From Sphingomonas sp. (GTDB taxonomy: Bacteria > Pseudomonadota > Alphaproteobacteria > Sphingomonadales > Sphingomonadaceae), in assembly GCF_017304635.1 (NCBI RefSeq), contig NZ_JAFKMA010000001.1, positions 1,116,001-1,180,000 of the forward strand: a stretch of 64,000 nt of DNA, given 5' to 3'. Position numbers and translations under genes: made by a program. Every line of letters starts with the position of its first letter. Within the stretch, counting starts at the first letter, position 1. Below are positions 47,434-56,275 of the stretch, in pieces. The notes under the pieces are model-generated. The model was not told where the DNA came from and did not search any database. It saw nothing but the letters and a program-made list of their open reading frames with translations.

Positions 47434-49670
47434 CAGAACGCTTGCCCGATCGAGATGTAGAGCGCGATGCGGCTATCGCCCGGACGGCGGTTGAGCGGGG
47501 TCGCGACGTCGATGCGGATCGGCCCGAAATTGGTGTAGAAGCGCCCGCCGATGCCGGCGCCCAGCCGCCAGTCGTTGAACTTCGGCATGCTCGACGCATA
47601 CGAATTGCCGCCGTCGAGGAACGGGACGATCCCGAAATTGCCGAAGCGATAGCGCGCCTCGAGCGCGAATTCGTTGAGGCTGCGCCCGCCGACCGGATCC
47701 CCGTTGGGATCGAACGGTCCCAGCCGCTGATAGCCGTAGCCGCGCACCGACCCGCCGCCGCCGCCATAATAACGCCGCGACGGCGCGAGGTCGTCGCGCT
47801 CGATCCCGACGATCGACCCAACCCGCACGCGTCCGGCGAGCACCAGGCTGGTGCTGACGGGGTAATACGCGCTCGCCTCCGCCAGGCTGCGCAGATACGG
47901 CCGCGCCGCGCCGCGCACCGACGTTTCCGGGCTCAGCGACAGCTTCACGCGATATCCGCGAGTCGGGTTGAGCAGGTCGTCCGACGTGTCGAACTGCCCC
48001 ATCACCGGCAGGGCGGCGATGAAGTACGTCCCCCGCTGCCGGTCCATCGTCGCGAAATCGTAGGCGGTCTCGTTCGTCCCGGTCAGCTCGAAGCCGTAAT
48101 AATAGGTGAACTTCTTCTGCCAGATCGGGGTCGAATCGTACGATACCCGCCCAATCAGCTGGATCGTGTTGGCGTTGAACGCATCGTAATTGGAGTGTCC
48201 GGCCGCCAGCGACAGCGTCAGCGTGCGGTCGCGTTGCAGCCAGTTGGAGCGGCGGAAGGTGACGCTCGCGCCCTGTTCCTGCGTGCCGCCGATCAGCGTA
48301 CCGACGAACGCGCCCTCGGGCGGGAAAGCGTTACGCGCGGTGAACGTCCCCTCGGCGCGGAACCCCTGCCCTGTGCTGTAGCCGGCGGTGCCGGAGACCG
48401 AGCGCGTCTTGCCGATCGTCTGGTCGACCGCGATGTCGACGATCCGCGTGCCGTCGGGATTGTTGCGGCCGGTATCGACCGGCGCGACCGACACGGTCGA
48501 ATACATGCTCGTCGCGACCAGCGCCTTGCGCAGGTCGTCGGTCAGGCGGGTGTCATAGAGGTCGCCCGGCTTGAACCGGCGCAGCACGCGGACATGCTTG
48601 GCGTTGAACGGCCGCCCGGTCACGACGACGTCGCCGAAGCGCGAGCGCGGGCCGAGATCGACCGGCAGCGTATAGTCGCCGGTGAAGGTCTTGTCGTCGA
48701 GCAGGATGTCGCGCGTGCCCAGCCGTGAGAAGGGATAGCCGGTCTGGCCGAGTTGCAGGCTGACGTTCGCCTCCGCCCCCTGGACGCGATCGGCCTCGAT
48801 CGGATCGCCGGGGTTGAGGTTGAGGTTCTTGACGATCAGGTCGGTCGGCACGACCGGCCCGCTGTCGATCGTCACCGTGCCGAAGCGATAGAGCGGCCCC
48901 GGCGTCGCGTTGACCGTCACGCGCAGGCGGGTCTTGTCGGTCGGCACCGGCTCGATCGTCGAGATCGCGCTGCCGTCATAATAGCCCTGCGCCTTCATCA
49001 GGCGGATCGCGAGCGCTTCGTCCTCGCGCGCCCGGGCGCTGACCATCGCCTTGTTCGCCGCCTTGCCGCCTCCCTTCTTGAGCGACGACAGCGACTTGAA
49101 GCTGCCTTCCAGCCCCAGTTTGTCGAGCCCGACGACCGCGGTGTCGTAGCGGACCTCGGCAGCCTTGTCGGCGACGGTGTCGGCGACATCGTTGGGCTTC
49201 ACATTGGGGTCGAGCGGCGGCAGCGGCTGGGCGAGTTCGGCGGGCGGCTCCGCGACCGGCGGCAAGGTGCCGGGTGCCACGTTCGGGGCGGGCGTCACCG
49301 GCGGCACCGTGCTCGCCGGCGGCGTGGCAGCGGTCTGCGGGGTGAACGGCGCTTCCTGCGGGATCGGTTCGAGCGGCGCGTTGATGTCGTTCGACAGCTT
49401 GGGCAGCGCGGCGTTGAAATCCTTGTCGTCGATTACCGGCGTGCTGCCCTGCGGATCGGTCGCCGGCGTCGGGATCGCGACGGGCTTTGATTGCTGCGGA
49501 GCGGCCTCCGTCGACGTGGGAGTCGGGGTCGGCGCGGCCTGCCCGGTCGCGGGCACGGCCATCTGCTGCGCGATGACGACGCCGGGGACCAGCGCGCCGA
49601 TGGCCACCGCGACACAACGACTGGTAACGAAACGCGTCAACACGGCCCCTTTTCGGGGCTCTGGTTGCAC
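47433..49670 (-). CDS. tamA: Outer-membrane BamA-family protein TamA
   Basis: 745 residues. Signal peptide to about residue 35 (VVIAQ), a long Pro/Ala/Thr-rich linker (about 36-160), POTRA repeats (YRFGTVTIDSGP..., SRFGDVVVTGRPFNAKHV) and an Omp85 barrel ending in LYISIGQAF with terminal Phe and the VRGYGYQ lid motif. The start is a GTG preceded by GGAGGGG at good spacing. TamA works with TamB in the outer membrane. Usual TamA length is under 600, so the linker is the odd part. Confidence 0.95.
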   Translation of the reverse strand: MQPEPRKGAVLTRFVTSRCVAVAIGALVPGVVIAQQMAVPATGQAAPTPTPTSTEAAPQQSKPVAIPTPATDPQGSTPVIDDKDFNAALPKLSNDINAPLEPIPQEAPFTPQTAATPPASTVPPVTPAPNVAPGTLPPVAEPPAELAQPLPPLDPNVKPNDVADTVADKAAEVRYDTAVVGLDKLGLEGSFKSLSSLKKGGGKAANKAMVSARAREDEALAIRLMKAQGYYDGSAISTIEPVPTDKTRLRVTVNATPGPLYRFGTVTIDSGPVVPTDLIVKNLNLNPGDPIEADRVQGAEANVSLQLGQTGYPFSRLGTRDILLDDKTFTGDYTLPVDLGPRSRFGDVVVTGRPFNAKHVRVLRRFKPGDLYDTRLTDDLRKALVATSMYSTVSVAPVDTGRNNPDGTRIVDIAVDQTIGKTRSVSGTAGYSTGQGFRAEGTFTARNAFPPEGAFVGTLIGGTQEQGASVTFRRSNWLQRDRTLTLSLAAGHSNYDAFNANTIQLIGRVSYDSTPIWQKKFTYYYGFELTGTNETAYDFATMDRQRGTYFIAALPVMGQFDTSDDLLNPTRGYRVKLSLSPETSVRGAARPYLRSLAEASAYYPVSTSLVLAGRVRVGSIVGIERDDLAPSRRYYGGGGGSVRGYGYQRLGPFDPNGDPVGGRSLNEFALEARYRFGNFGIVPFLDGGNSYASSMPKFNDWRLGAGIGGRFYTNFGPIRIDVATPLNRRPGDSRIALYISIGQAF

Positions 49671-49710
49671 GACCCCTCCAACACCGCCAACGCGCGACCG
49701 CGCATCGGGT

Positions 49711-50151
49711 TCATTCGAATTTTCCTGCCGCCTGCTCGATCCGGTCGAGCATCGCCGACAAGGCCGCGCGTTCCTCCGCCGCCAGCACGCCGAAGATCAC
49801 CTTTTCGAACTCCAGCGCCTTGGGCGCGACCTGCTCGTAGAGCGCGCGCCCGGTCTCGGTCAGCGCCAGCAGGTGCGAGCGACGATCCCCGGCGTTGGGC
49901 GCCCGTACGACCAGCCCGCGATCGACCAGGGCCTGCGCCGCGCGGCTGACCGTCACCTTGTCCATCCGCGTCGCCATACCCAGCGCCTGCTGCGTCAGCG
50001 CACGCCCTTCCGCAATAACGGCGATCAGTCGCCATTCGGGAATCTTAAGTCCGAACATCCGGTCGTACGCGGTCGCGATCGCCGCCGACACGCGGTTGGA
50101 CACGATCGACAGGCGGTACGGCAGGAAGGCGTCGAGCTTCAGGTCGGACAT
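49711..50151 (-). CDS. MarR family transcriptional regulator
   Basis: 146 residues. Winged helix-turn-helix with QQALGMATRMDKVTVSRAAQALVDRGLVVRAPNAGDRRSHLLALTETG; the dimerisation helices flank it. It diverges from hpd with 132 bp between starts and probably represses the homogentisate genes, with an aromatic acid as effector. A perfect 6-2-6 palindrome in the gap (50253-50266) is a candidate operator. Confidence 0.93.
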   Translation of the reverse strand: MSDLKLDAFLPYRLSIVSNRVSAAIATAYDRMFGLKIPEWRLIAVIAEGRALTQQALGMATRMDKVTVSRAAQALVDRGLVVRAPNAGDRRSHLLALTETGRALYEQVAPKALEFEKVIFGVLAAEERAALSAMLDRIEQAAGKFE

Positions 50152-50252
50152 TCCCACCACGCTAGCGCCGCCCGCACGCTTCGTCACCCCGTCAAGGAAC
50201 GAGCGGCGCGGTATCGTATTGAGGGTGGACCACCCCGTCGATCCGCGATATA

Positions 50253-50266
50253 GTTTCACCTGAAAC
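50253..50266. promoter_or_regulatory. Candidate MarR operator upstream of hpd
   Basis: GTTTCA-cc-TGAAAC is a perfect dyad 18 bp before the hpd ATG, overlapping a TATAGT -10-like box (50249-50254). Position and symmetry suit repression by the divergent MarR protein. Confidence 0.55.
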
Positions 50267-50283
50267 CACTTCGGAGCGCAATC

Positions 50284-51348
50284 ATGACCGACCGCCACGA
50301 CAATCCGATGGGCCTCGACGGCTTCGCCTTCGTCGAATTCACCTCGCCCGATCCGGAGGCGATGGCGGGCTGGTTCGAGAAGCTGGGCTTCACGCATGTC
50401 GGCACGCACAAGTCGAAGAATGTCCGCCGCTACGCACAGGGCGAGATCAACTTCCTGCTCAACATGGACATGCAGGGTCAGGTCGCCGGTTTCCGCGAGG
50501 CGCACGGCCCTAGCGCCAACGCGATGGCGTTCAAGGTCGCGGACGACGAACAGGCGCTGAAGCTCGCGGTCGAGCGCGGCGCGGTCGCGGTGACGGGCAG
50601 CAACGGCCCCGGCGAACTCGATATCCCGGCGATCGAGGGGATCGGCGGCGCCAACCTGTATCTCGTCGATAGCAAGGACGACATCTGGGGTACCGACTTC
50701 GTGCCGACCGGCAAGGGCGTGGACGACAATTCGGTCGGGCTCGAGATCCTCGACCACCTGACTCACAACCTGCAACGCGGTCGGATGGATTACTGGGCGG
50801 ACTATTACGAGCGCATCTTCAACTTCCGCCAAATCCGCTATTTCGACATCGAGGGGCAGGCGACCGGCCTGTTCTCGAAGGCGATGACCGCGCCCGACGA
50901 CAAGATCCGCATCCCGCTGAACGAAAGCCAGGACGAGCATTCGCAGATCGAGGAGTTCATCAAGGACTATAAGGGCGAAGGCATCCAGCACCTCGCGCTG
51001 ACCACCGACGACATCTTCGCGACGGTCGACAGGCTGCGCGCCAACGGCATCGTGTTCCAGGACACGCCCGACACCTATTTCGACCTGATCGACAAGCGCC
51101 TGCCGGGGCATAACCACGACGTCCAGGAAATGCGCAAGCGCAAGATCCTGATCGACGGCGCGCCGGAGACCGGCGGCGGACTGCTGCTGCAGATCTTCAC
51201 CGCCAACATGGTCGGCCCGATCTTCTTCGAGATCATCCAGCGCAAGGGCAATGACGGCTTCGGCGAGGGCAATTTCAAAGCGTTGTTCGAAAGCATCGAA
51301 CTCGATCAGATCAAGCGCGGCGTCGTGCCGGGCAAGGTCGAAGCGTAA
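50284..51348 (+). CDS. hpd: 4-hydroxyphenylpyruvate dioxygenase
   Basis: Fe(II) enzyme that turns 4-hydroxyphenylpyruvate into homogentisate in tyrosine and phenylalanine catabolism. 354 residues with two VOC-fold halves; iron ligands H158 (EILDHLTHN), H236 (GIQHLALTT) and E316 (IFFEIIQRKG). C-terminal gating helix GNFKALFESIELDQIKRGV present. GGAG lies 8 bases before the ATG. Confidence 0.97.
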   Translation: MTDRHDNPMGLDGFAFVEFTSPDPEAMAGWFEKLGFTHVGTHKSKNVRRYAQGEINFLLNMDMQGQVAGFREAHGPSANAMAFKVADDEQALKLAVERGAVAVTGSNGPGELDIPAIEGIGGANLYLVDSKDDIWGTDFVPTGKGVDDNSVGLEILDHLTHNLQRGRMDYWADYYERIFNFRQIRYFDIEGQATGLFSKAMTAPDDKIRIPLNESQDEHSQIEEFIKDYKGEGIQHLALTTDDIFATVDRLRANGIVFQDTPDTYFDLIDKRLPGHNHDVQEMRKRKILIDGAPETGGGLLLQIFTANMVGPIFFEIIQRKGNDGFGEGNFKALFESIELDQIKRGVVPGKVEA

Positions 51349-51349
51349 A

Positions 51350-51470
51350 ATCCTTCTCCCGCTGGGAGAAGGTGGCGCGAAGCGCCGGATGAGGGCAGCG
51401 ATAGCGACCTGCCCTCACCCTTCCGCCGACTTCGTCGGCTCCCTCCCTCTCCCGACGGGAGAGGGAGTTT
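51350..51470. repeat. Palindromic repeat, family C
   Basis: ccttctcccgctgggagaagg at the left forms a tight hairpin. A second arm near the right end (ctccctctcccgacgggagagggag) forms another. It lies in the 134-bp gap between hpd and hmgA and could lower read-through or stabilise hpd mRNA. Confidence 0.8.
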
Positions 51471-51482
51471 AGGCGAGGCACC

Positions 51483-52784
51483 ATGGCTGACGCGAACTAC
51501 ATGACCGGCTTCGGCAACCACTTCGCCACCGAGGCCGTGCCCGGGGCCCTCCCCATCGGCCGCAATTCGCCGCAGCAGCCCGCCTTCGGTCTCTACACCG
51601 AGCAACTGAGCGGCACCGCCTTCACTGCGCCGCGCCACGAGAACCGGCGCACCTGGATGTACCGCTTGCGCCCGAGCGCCGCGCATCCCGCTTTCACGCC
51701 CTATGACGGCGCGCCGCGGTTCGCGCCGGGCGTGTCGAGGAAACCGCCCGCCCCCAACCGCCTGCGCTGGAAACCGCTGGCGGAGGCCGCCGACGCCGAC
51801 TGGCTCGACAGCCTGACGACGATGCTGGTTGCGGGCCCCGACATCAGCAACGCTCCGCGCACGCAGGCCGGCGTCGCGATGCACCTCTATCACGCGACCC
51901 GCGACATGACCGATCGCGTGTTCGCGAGCGCGGACGGCGAATTGCTGATCCTGCCCGAACAGGGCGCACTACGACTGCTGACCGAGATGGGGCGGATCGA
52001 CATCGCCCCCGGCCAGGTCGCAGTGATCCCGCGCGGCGTGCGCTTCCGCGTCGAGCTGAGCGACGGCCAGGCGCGCGGCTATGTCGCCGAGAACCACGGC
52101 CAGCCCTTCCGCCTCCCCGACCTCGGTCCGATCGGCTCGAACGGCCTCGCCAACCCGCGCGATTTCGAGACGCCGGTCGCCTGGTTCGAAGATGTCGAGC
52201 GCGACTATGCGCTGGTGCAGAAGTTCGAGGGGTCGCTGTGGACCACCAATCTCGGCCGCAGCCCGCTCGACGTCGTCGCGTGGCACGGCAATTACGCGCC
52301 GTATCGCTACGATCTCGCGAAGTTCAACACGATCGGCACGGTCAGTTTCGACCATCCCGATCCGTCGATCTTCACCGTGCTGACCTCGCCCAGCGACGTA
52401 GCCGGGACCGCCAATGCCGACTTCGTGATCTTTCCGCCGCGCTGGATGGTCGCCGAGGACACGTTCCGCCCGCCCTGGTTCCACCGCAACGTGATGAGCG
52501 AGTGCATGGGGCTGCTCTACGGCGCCTACGACGCCAAGGCCGACGGCTTCCGCCCCGGCGCGATGAGCCTGCACAACATGATGAGCGGCCACGGGCCCGA
52601 CGTCGCGAGCTGGAAGGGCGCGAGCGAAGCCGACCTCAAGCCGCACAAGATCGACGGCACGATGGCCTTCATGATCGAAAGCCGCTGGGTGTTCCACTGC
52701 ACCGACTACGCGCTGGAAACGAGCGCGCTGGACGAGGATTATGACGAAGTGTGGTCGGGGTTCCCGAAGGCGGAGGTGCCGTGA
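51483..52784 (+). CDS. hmgA: Homogentisate 1,2-dioxygenase
   Basis: 433 residues. Opens the homogentisate ring to maleylacetoacetate. N-terminus [19 protein letters not shown] is typical; iron ligands H334, E340 ([10 protein letters not shown]) and H370 (SGHGPD) have the spacing of the human enzyme. No maleylacetoacetate isomerase or fumarylacetoacetase gene follows, so the lower part of the pathway is elsewhere. Confidence 0.97.
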   Translation: MADANYMTGFGNHFATEAVPGALPIGRNSPQQPAFGLYTEQLSGTAFTAPRHENRRTWMYRLRPSAAHPAFTPYDGAPRFAPGVSRKPPAPNRLRWKPLAEAADADWLDSLTTMLVAGPDISNAPRTQAGVAMHLYHATRDMTDRVFASADGELLILPEQGALRLLTEMGRIDIAPGQVAVIPRGVRFRVELSDGQARGYVAENHGQPFRLPDLGPIGSNGLANPRDFETPVAWFEDVERDYALVQKFEGSLWTTNLGRSPLDVVAWHGNYAPYRYDLAKFNTIGTVSFDHPDPSIFTVLTSPSDVAGTANADFVIFPPRWMVAEDTFRPPWFHRNVMSECMGLLYGAYDAKADGFRPGAMSLHNMMSGHGPDVASWKGASEADLKPHKIDGTMAFMIESRWVFHCTDYALETSALDEDYDEVWSGFPKAEVP

Positions 52785-52876
52785 ATTGGCGTTGGTATGC
52801 GCCCAGCCCCAAGCTTGGAAAGCTCAGGTTCATCCGACATCGATAGGCATGTCCGACACGAAATCGGGAGGTATTC

Positions 52877-53209
52877 ATGCTGCCGTTGATTATGCTCGCC
52901 GCAACACATGCCGCTAGTTCCATACCGACATGCAGCAATCCCTCTCCAACAGCAGCTTTCGCGGTCAAGAAACTTCCGCAAGCCGTGCAAAAAGCTCTAC
53001 CTTATCGCCTTGCCGATCCGGGCCAACCGTTCAATGTTTCCGATGCTATTGCCAAAGGCGATGAAGCTCGGCCATTTGCTCGTTTGATTTGCGGCTACCC
53101 CACTAAAGAGGGATATGTGATCGAGCGCGAACGGGGCGGTCGAGGATATAGTGTTGGTTCCATCCGGCTCGTCAAAACCGCGAGCGGTTACAAGGGCGTG
53201 TCCGGCTAG
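52877..53209 (+). CDS. Small exported protein of unknown function in a lower-GC patch
   Basis: 110 residues with a short hydrophobic N-terminus (MLPLIMLAATHAASS) that could be a signal peptide, three cysteines or fewer, and a C-terminal beta-like region GYVIERERGGRGYSVGSIRLV. GGGAGGT precedes the ATG. Codon use is visibly less GC-rich than in flanking genes, suggesting recent acquisition. Not recognised as a family. Confidence 0.6.
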   Translation: MLPLIMLAATHAASSIPTCSNPSPTAAFAVKKLPQAVQKALPYRLADPGQPFNVSDAIAKGDEARPFARLICGYPTKEGYVIERERGGRGYSVGSIRLVKTASGYKGVSG

Positions 53210-53262
53210 ACGATACGGGCGCCAGCAATGCGGTGGATGTTCGATGTTCGCCACTGGCGTCG

Positions 53263-54678
53263 TCACTTCATCTGCCGCCGCGCACTCGCCATCGTCGCCT
53301 TCCCATACGGCGGCATGATCCCCGCGAGTTTCGCGACGTTGATCTTCGGCTGGCGATATACCGCCTTCGCATGGCTGAACGTCTTGAATCCGTCCTGCCC
53401 GTGATACGCGCCCATCCCCGACGGGCCGATGCCGCCGAACGGCAGTTCCTCGTTGGTGATGTGGAAGATCACGTCGTTGAGCGTCACCCCGCCCGAGATC
53501 GTGCGGTCGAGCACGCGGCGGCGCTCGGCATCGTCATGGCCGAAATAGTACAGCCCCAGCGGCCGGTCGCGGCGATTTACCTCGGCGATCGCGTCGTCGA
53601 TGCCGCCGGCGTAGCGGCGCACCGGCAGGATCGGGCCGAAAATCTCCTCCTGCATGACCGTCATGTCGTCGGTCGCATCGCGAATGATGTGGAGCGGCAT
53701 CTTGCGGCTGTTCGATCCGGCGAAGTCCTCATTGGCCGGGTTGACCGTCTCGATCGTCGCGCCCTTGGCGCGGGCGTCCGCCAGCCAGTCCTGCAACCGC
53801 TGATGATGCCGATCGTTGACGATCGACGTGTAGTCGGGATTCGCCAGCAGGGTCGGGTACATCGCCGACACCGCCGCCTTCAGGCCGTCGACCACCGCCT
53901 GCTCCTGGCCCTCCGGCACCAGCATATAATCGGGCGCGAGGCAGATCTGGCCAGCGTTCATCATCTTGCCGAGCGCGACCCGCTCGGTTGCCTGCGCGAT
54001 GTCGGCGCCCTTGCCCACGATCACCGGCGACTTGCCGCCGAGTTCGAGCGTCACCGGCGTCAGGTTGTCGGCGGCGGCGTGGAGGATGTGGCGGCCGATC
54101 CCGGTTGCGCCGGTGAAGATCAGATGGTCGAACGGCAGTTCGGCGAATGCCTTCCCGACTTCCGGCCCACCGGAGAAGAAGACCAGTTCCTCCGCCGCGA
54201 AATAATCGGGGCAGACCTGCTCGAACAACGCGGCGGTACGCGGCGTGTATTCGCTCGACTTTACCATCGCGCGGTTACCCGCGGCCAGGATGTTGGCGAG
54301 CGGCGCCATCACCAGCTGCACCGGGAAGTTCCACGGCGCGATCACGCCGACCACGCCCTTGGGCTGATACTCGATCCAGCCCTTGCCGCCGAGCAGCCCG
54401 AGCGGAAACGTCACCGGCCGCCGCTCGGGTCGCATCCAGCGGTCGAGATGCTTGATGGCGTGCTTGATCGGCGCGATCGAAGCGGCGATGTCGGTGACCA
54501 TCGACTGTTCGCGGCTGCGGTGACCGAAATCCTCGCTCAGCGCGTCGCAGAAGGCGTCGGCATGGTCGCGGATCATCGCGGCGGCCCGCGTCAGGCGATC
54601 CTTGCGGATCGTGGCGGAGACGGGGAGTTCGTCCTGAAACGCGGCACGCTGTGCGGCCAGAATCTGCTTCATTTCCAT
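53263..54678 (-). CDS. Aldehyde dehydrogenase, coniferyl-aldehyde dehydrogenase type
   Basis: 471 residues. Oxidises an aldehyde to its acid with NAD(P). GVVGVIAPWNFPV, E212 in LELGGKSP and catalytic C246 in NAGQICLAPDY are in place; the short C-terminus and the group features (VTFPLGLLGGKGWIEYQP) match the coniferyl aldehyde dehydrogenase branch, which has broad specificity. The final basic stretch APYGKATMASARRQMK-type end is typical. Single gene, convergent with the small exported gene. Confidence 0.9.
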   Translation of the reverse strand: MEMKQILAAQRAAFQDELPVSATIRKDRLTRAAAMIRDHADAFCDALSEDFGHRSREQSMVTDIAASIAPIKHAIKHLDRWMRPERRPVTFPLGLLGGKGWIEYQPKGVVGVIAPWNFPVQLVMAPLANILAAGNRAMVKSSEYTPRTAALFEQVCPDYFAAEELVFFSGGPEVGKAFAELPFDHLIFTGATGIGRHILHAAADNLTPVTLELGGKSPVIVGKGADIAQATERVALGKMMNAGQICLAPDYMLVPEGQEQAVVDGLKAAVSAMYPTLLANPDYTSIVNDRHHQRLQDWLADARAKGATIETVNPANEDFAGSNSRKMPLHIIRDATDDMTVMQEEIFGPILPVRRYAGGIDDAIAEVNRRDRPLGLYYFGHDDAERRRVLDRTISGGVTLNDVIFHITNEELPFGGIGPSGMGAYHGQDGFKTFSHAKAVYRQPKINVAKLAGIMPPYGKATMASARRQMK

Positions 54679-54705
54679 CCCCTGCCTCCCCGACTTATGA
54701 CGCCC

Positions 54706-55173
54706 TCACGCGCACCCGATCATCCCGCCGACCGACACGACGATCGTATCCTGCCCCGCCCGGTCGATCCGCAGCGTCGAGTCCCCGACTCGCGCGCCGC
54801 CCGGCACGTCGTCGGCCGCCGCGACCTGGAGATCGAGCGTCGCGGTGACGTCGCCGCCGCGATACTCGTTGCTTTGCGAGAAGCCGTAGCCGCCGGTGCC
54901 GTGCTGCGCGGTCAGCGCGAAATCCTGCACCTTGCCGCCGATCGACAGACGCAGCACCGACGGATCGGCGACCGCCATCGCCACCAGCGCATGGCTTGGC
55001 CCGCGCGTCCACAGGAACGCGGCACAACCGCGCGCGGGCAGCTGCTGCGTCGGGATCGCGCCGATCGGCAGGCCGTCGACGCTGGTCGGCAGCGGCGGCG
55101 CGGCTGGCGCCTTCTTGTCCCGGGCGAGCGCGGGCGCGGCGACGAGCAGCAAGGCGAGCGGGATCAGCTTCAT
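54706..55173 (-). CDS. Exported protein of unknown function coupled to gspO
   Basis: 155 residues. Signal peptide MKLIPLALLLVAAPALA-RD, then a beta-rich domain (RGCAAFLWTRGPSHALVAMAV..., GGDVTATLDLQVAAADDVPGG) ending VVSVGGMIGCA. Two cysteines could form a disulfide. ATG at 55173 overlaps the gspO stop (ATGA), so it may assist type II secretion, but this is only inferred from coupling. Confidence 0.75.
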   Translation of the reverse strand: MKLIPLALLLVAAPALARDKKAPAAPPLPTSVDGLPIGAIPTQQLPARGCAAFLWTRGPSHALVAMAVADPSVLRLSIGGKVQDFALTAQHGTGGYGFSQSNEYRGGDVTATLDLQVAAADDVPGGARVGDSTLRIDRAGQDTIVVSVGGMIGCA

Positions 55174-55919
55174 GCGCCATACGCTACCATGACGAGCCAC
55201 ACCGGGTAAGCCGCGATCGCGAGCAGCGCGCCGAGCGGGTAGCGATCGCTCGCCCCGACCGCCCGCCCGCGCAACCGGTCGATCGCGACGGCGCCCAGCC
55301 CCGCCACGCACGCGAGCAGCAACACGAACGGCAGCATCGCCCAGCCGACCCACAACCCGATCGCGCCGAACAGCTTGGGATCGCCACCCCCCATCCCTTC
55401 GCGCCCGCGCATGCGACGATAGGCGAACGCGATCGCCCAGAGCGACGCGAAACCGGCGACACCGCCGATCAACCGATCGCTCCAACCGGGCGGCACGATC
55501 GCGCCGGCCGCGAGGCCCGCCAGCGCCAGCGGCAGGACGAGCGCATCGGGCAACCACAACGCCAAGACATCGAGCGCGCCGAGCGTGAGGAGCAGCCAGC
55601 CGAACACCGCCCCCGCGACTCCCGCCCAGCCCGGCAGCGCGAATCCGCTGATGATGCCGAGGACCGCGCAGCCCAGCTCGATCTGCCAATGCATCGCCGC
55701 GATGCTCGCGCCACAACTCCGGCACCGGCCGCGCAGGATCGCCGCGCTCGCCAGCGGCACCAACTCCCACGCCGCCAGCCGCCGCCCGCACGCGTCGCAC
55801 GCCGACCGGCCGCCGATCACCGACCGCTCCTGCGGCCAGCGGATCACCACCGTCGCCAGGAAACTCCCGACGATCGCGCCGAGGATGCCGAGCCCGACCG
55901 GCCAGCCCCACTCAGCCAT
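55170..55919 (-). CDS. gspO: Prepilin peptidase / N-methyltransferase GspO (PilD type)
   Basis: 249 residues, several membrane helices. The cytoplasmic loop has the zinc-type cysteines C41, C44, C66, C69. Aspartyl protease residues: D125 in LWLPDALV (or D117) and D180 in GGGDPKL. It cleaves leaders of GspG-K and methylates the new N-terminus. It is the only gsp gene outside the main operon. Overlaps the next gene by 4 bp and the previous by 8 bp. Confidence 0.93.
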   Translation of the reverse strand: MAEWGWPVGLGILGAIVGSFLATVVIRWPQERSVIGGRSACDACGRRLAAWELVPLASAAILRGRCRSCGASIAAMHWQIELGCAVLGIISGFALPGWAGVAGAVFGWLLLTLGALDVLALWLPDALVLPLALAGLAAGAIVPPGWSDRLIGGVAGFASLWAIAFAYRRMRGREGMGGGDPKLFGAIGLWVGWAMLPFVLLLACVAGLGAVAIDRLRGRAVGASDRYPLGALLAIAAYPVWLVMVAYGA

Positions 55920-56166
55920 CCGGCTTCTGGCGGATCAGGTAGCGGTAGACGCCGAACAGGTTGACCGCGAACAGCACGGCGTTCTGCGTACCCAGCGCGG
56001 CATCCTTCGACAACAGCGCGCCGACGATCCAGCAGATCGACGAGCCGACGAAGATGACGAACCCCCACCCCGTCACACGTCGCCCGGAATCGAGCGACGC
56101 CATCAGCGCGGCGACGATGCCGCTGATCGAGGCGGTCCATTTGAGGATGGTGATGATCGTCTGCAT
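55912..56166 (-). CDS. Small membrane protein, unknown
   Basis: 84 residues with three membrane segments (about 5-25, 34-52, 63-77) and a C-terminal YRYLIRQKPDG. First gene of the unit with gspO. The last part resembles the small PQ-loop/SemiSWEET-like or PnuC-like architecture, but motifs are too few to decide. Confidence 0.75.
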   Translation of the reverse strand: MQTIITILKWTASISGIVAALMASLDSGRRVTGWGFVIFVGSSICWIVGALLSKDAALGTQNAVLFAVNLFGVYRYLIRQKPDG

Positions 56167-56275
56167 GCGACCGCACCTACGCGAAGCCGCCGCTCGCCGG
56201 CTTGACGCAGGGCAAATTGAATTGAGCGTCGCGCGCGCCTAGATCGCCACCAACCTGATGGGAGCCCCTGCCGCC

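Noticed and set aside
52739-52990. An 83-codon minus-strand frame across the hmgA end and the low-GC patch.
   Set aside because: No ribosome site, overlaps the conserved C-terminus of hmgA, and the plus-strand frame has the better start.
53233-55209. A 658-codon plus-strand frame.
   Set aside because: Antisense to the aldehyde dehydrogenase and the exported protein gene; sequence is low-complexity Arg/Asp/His-rich.
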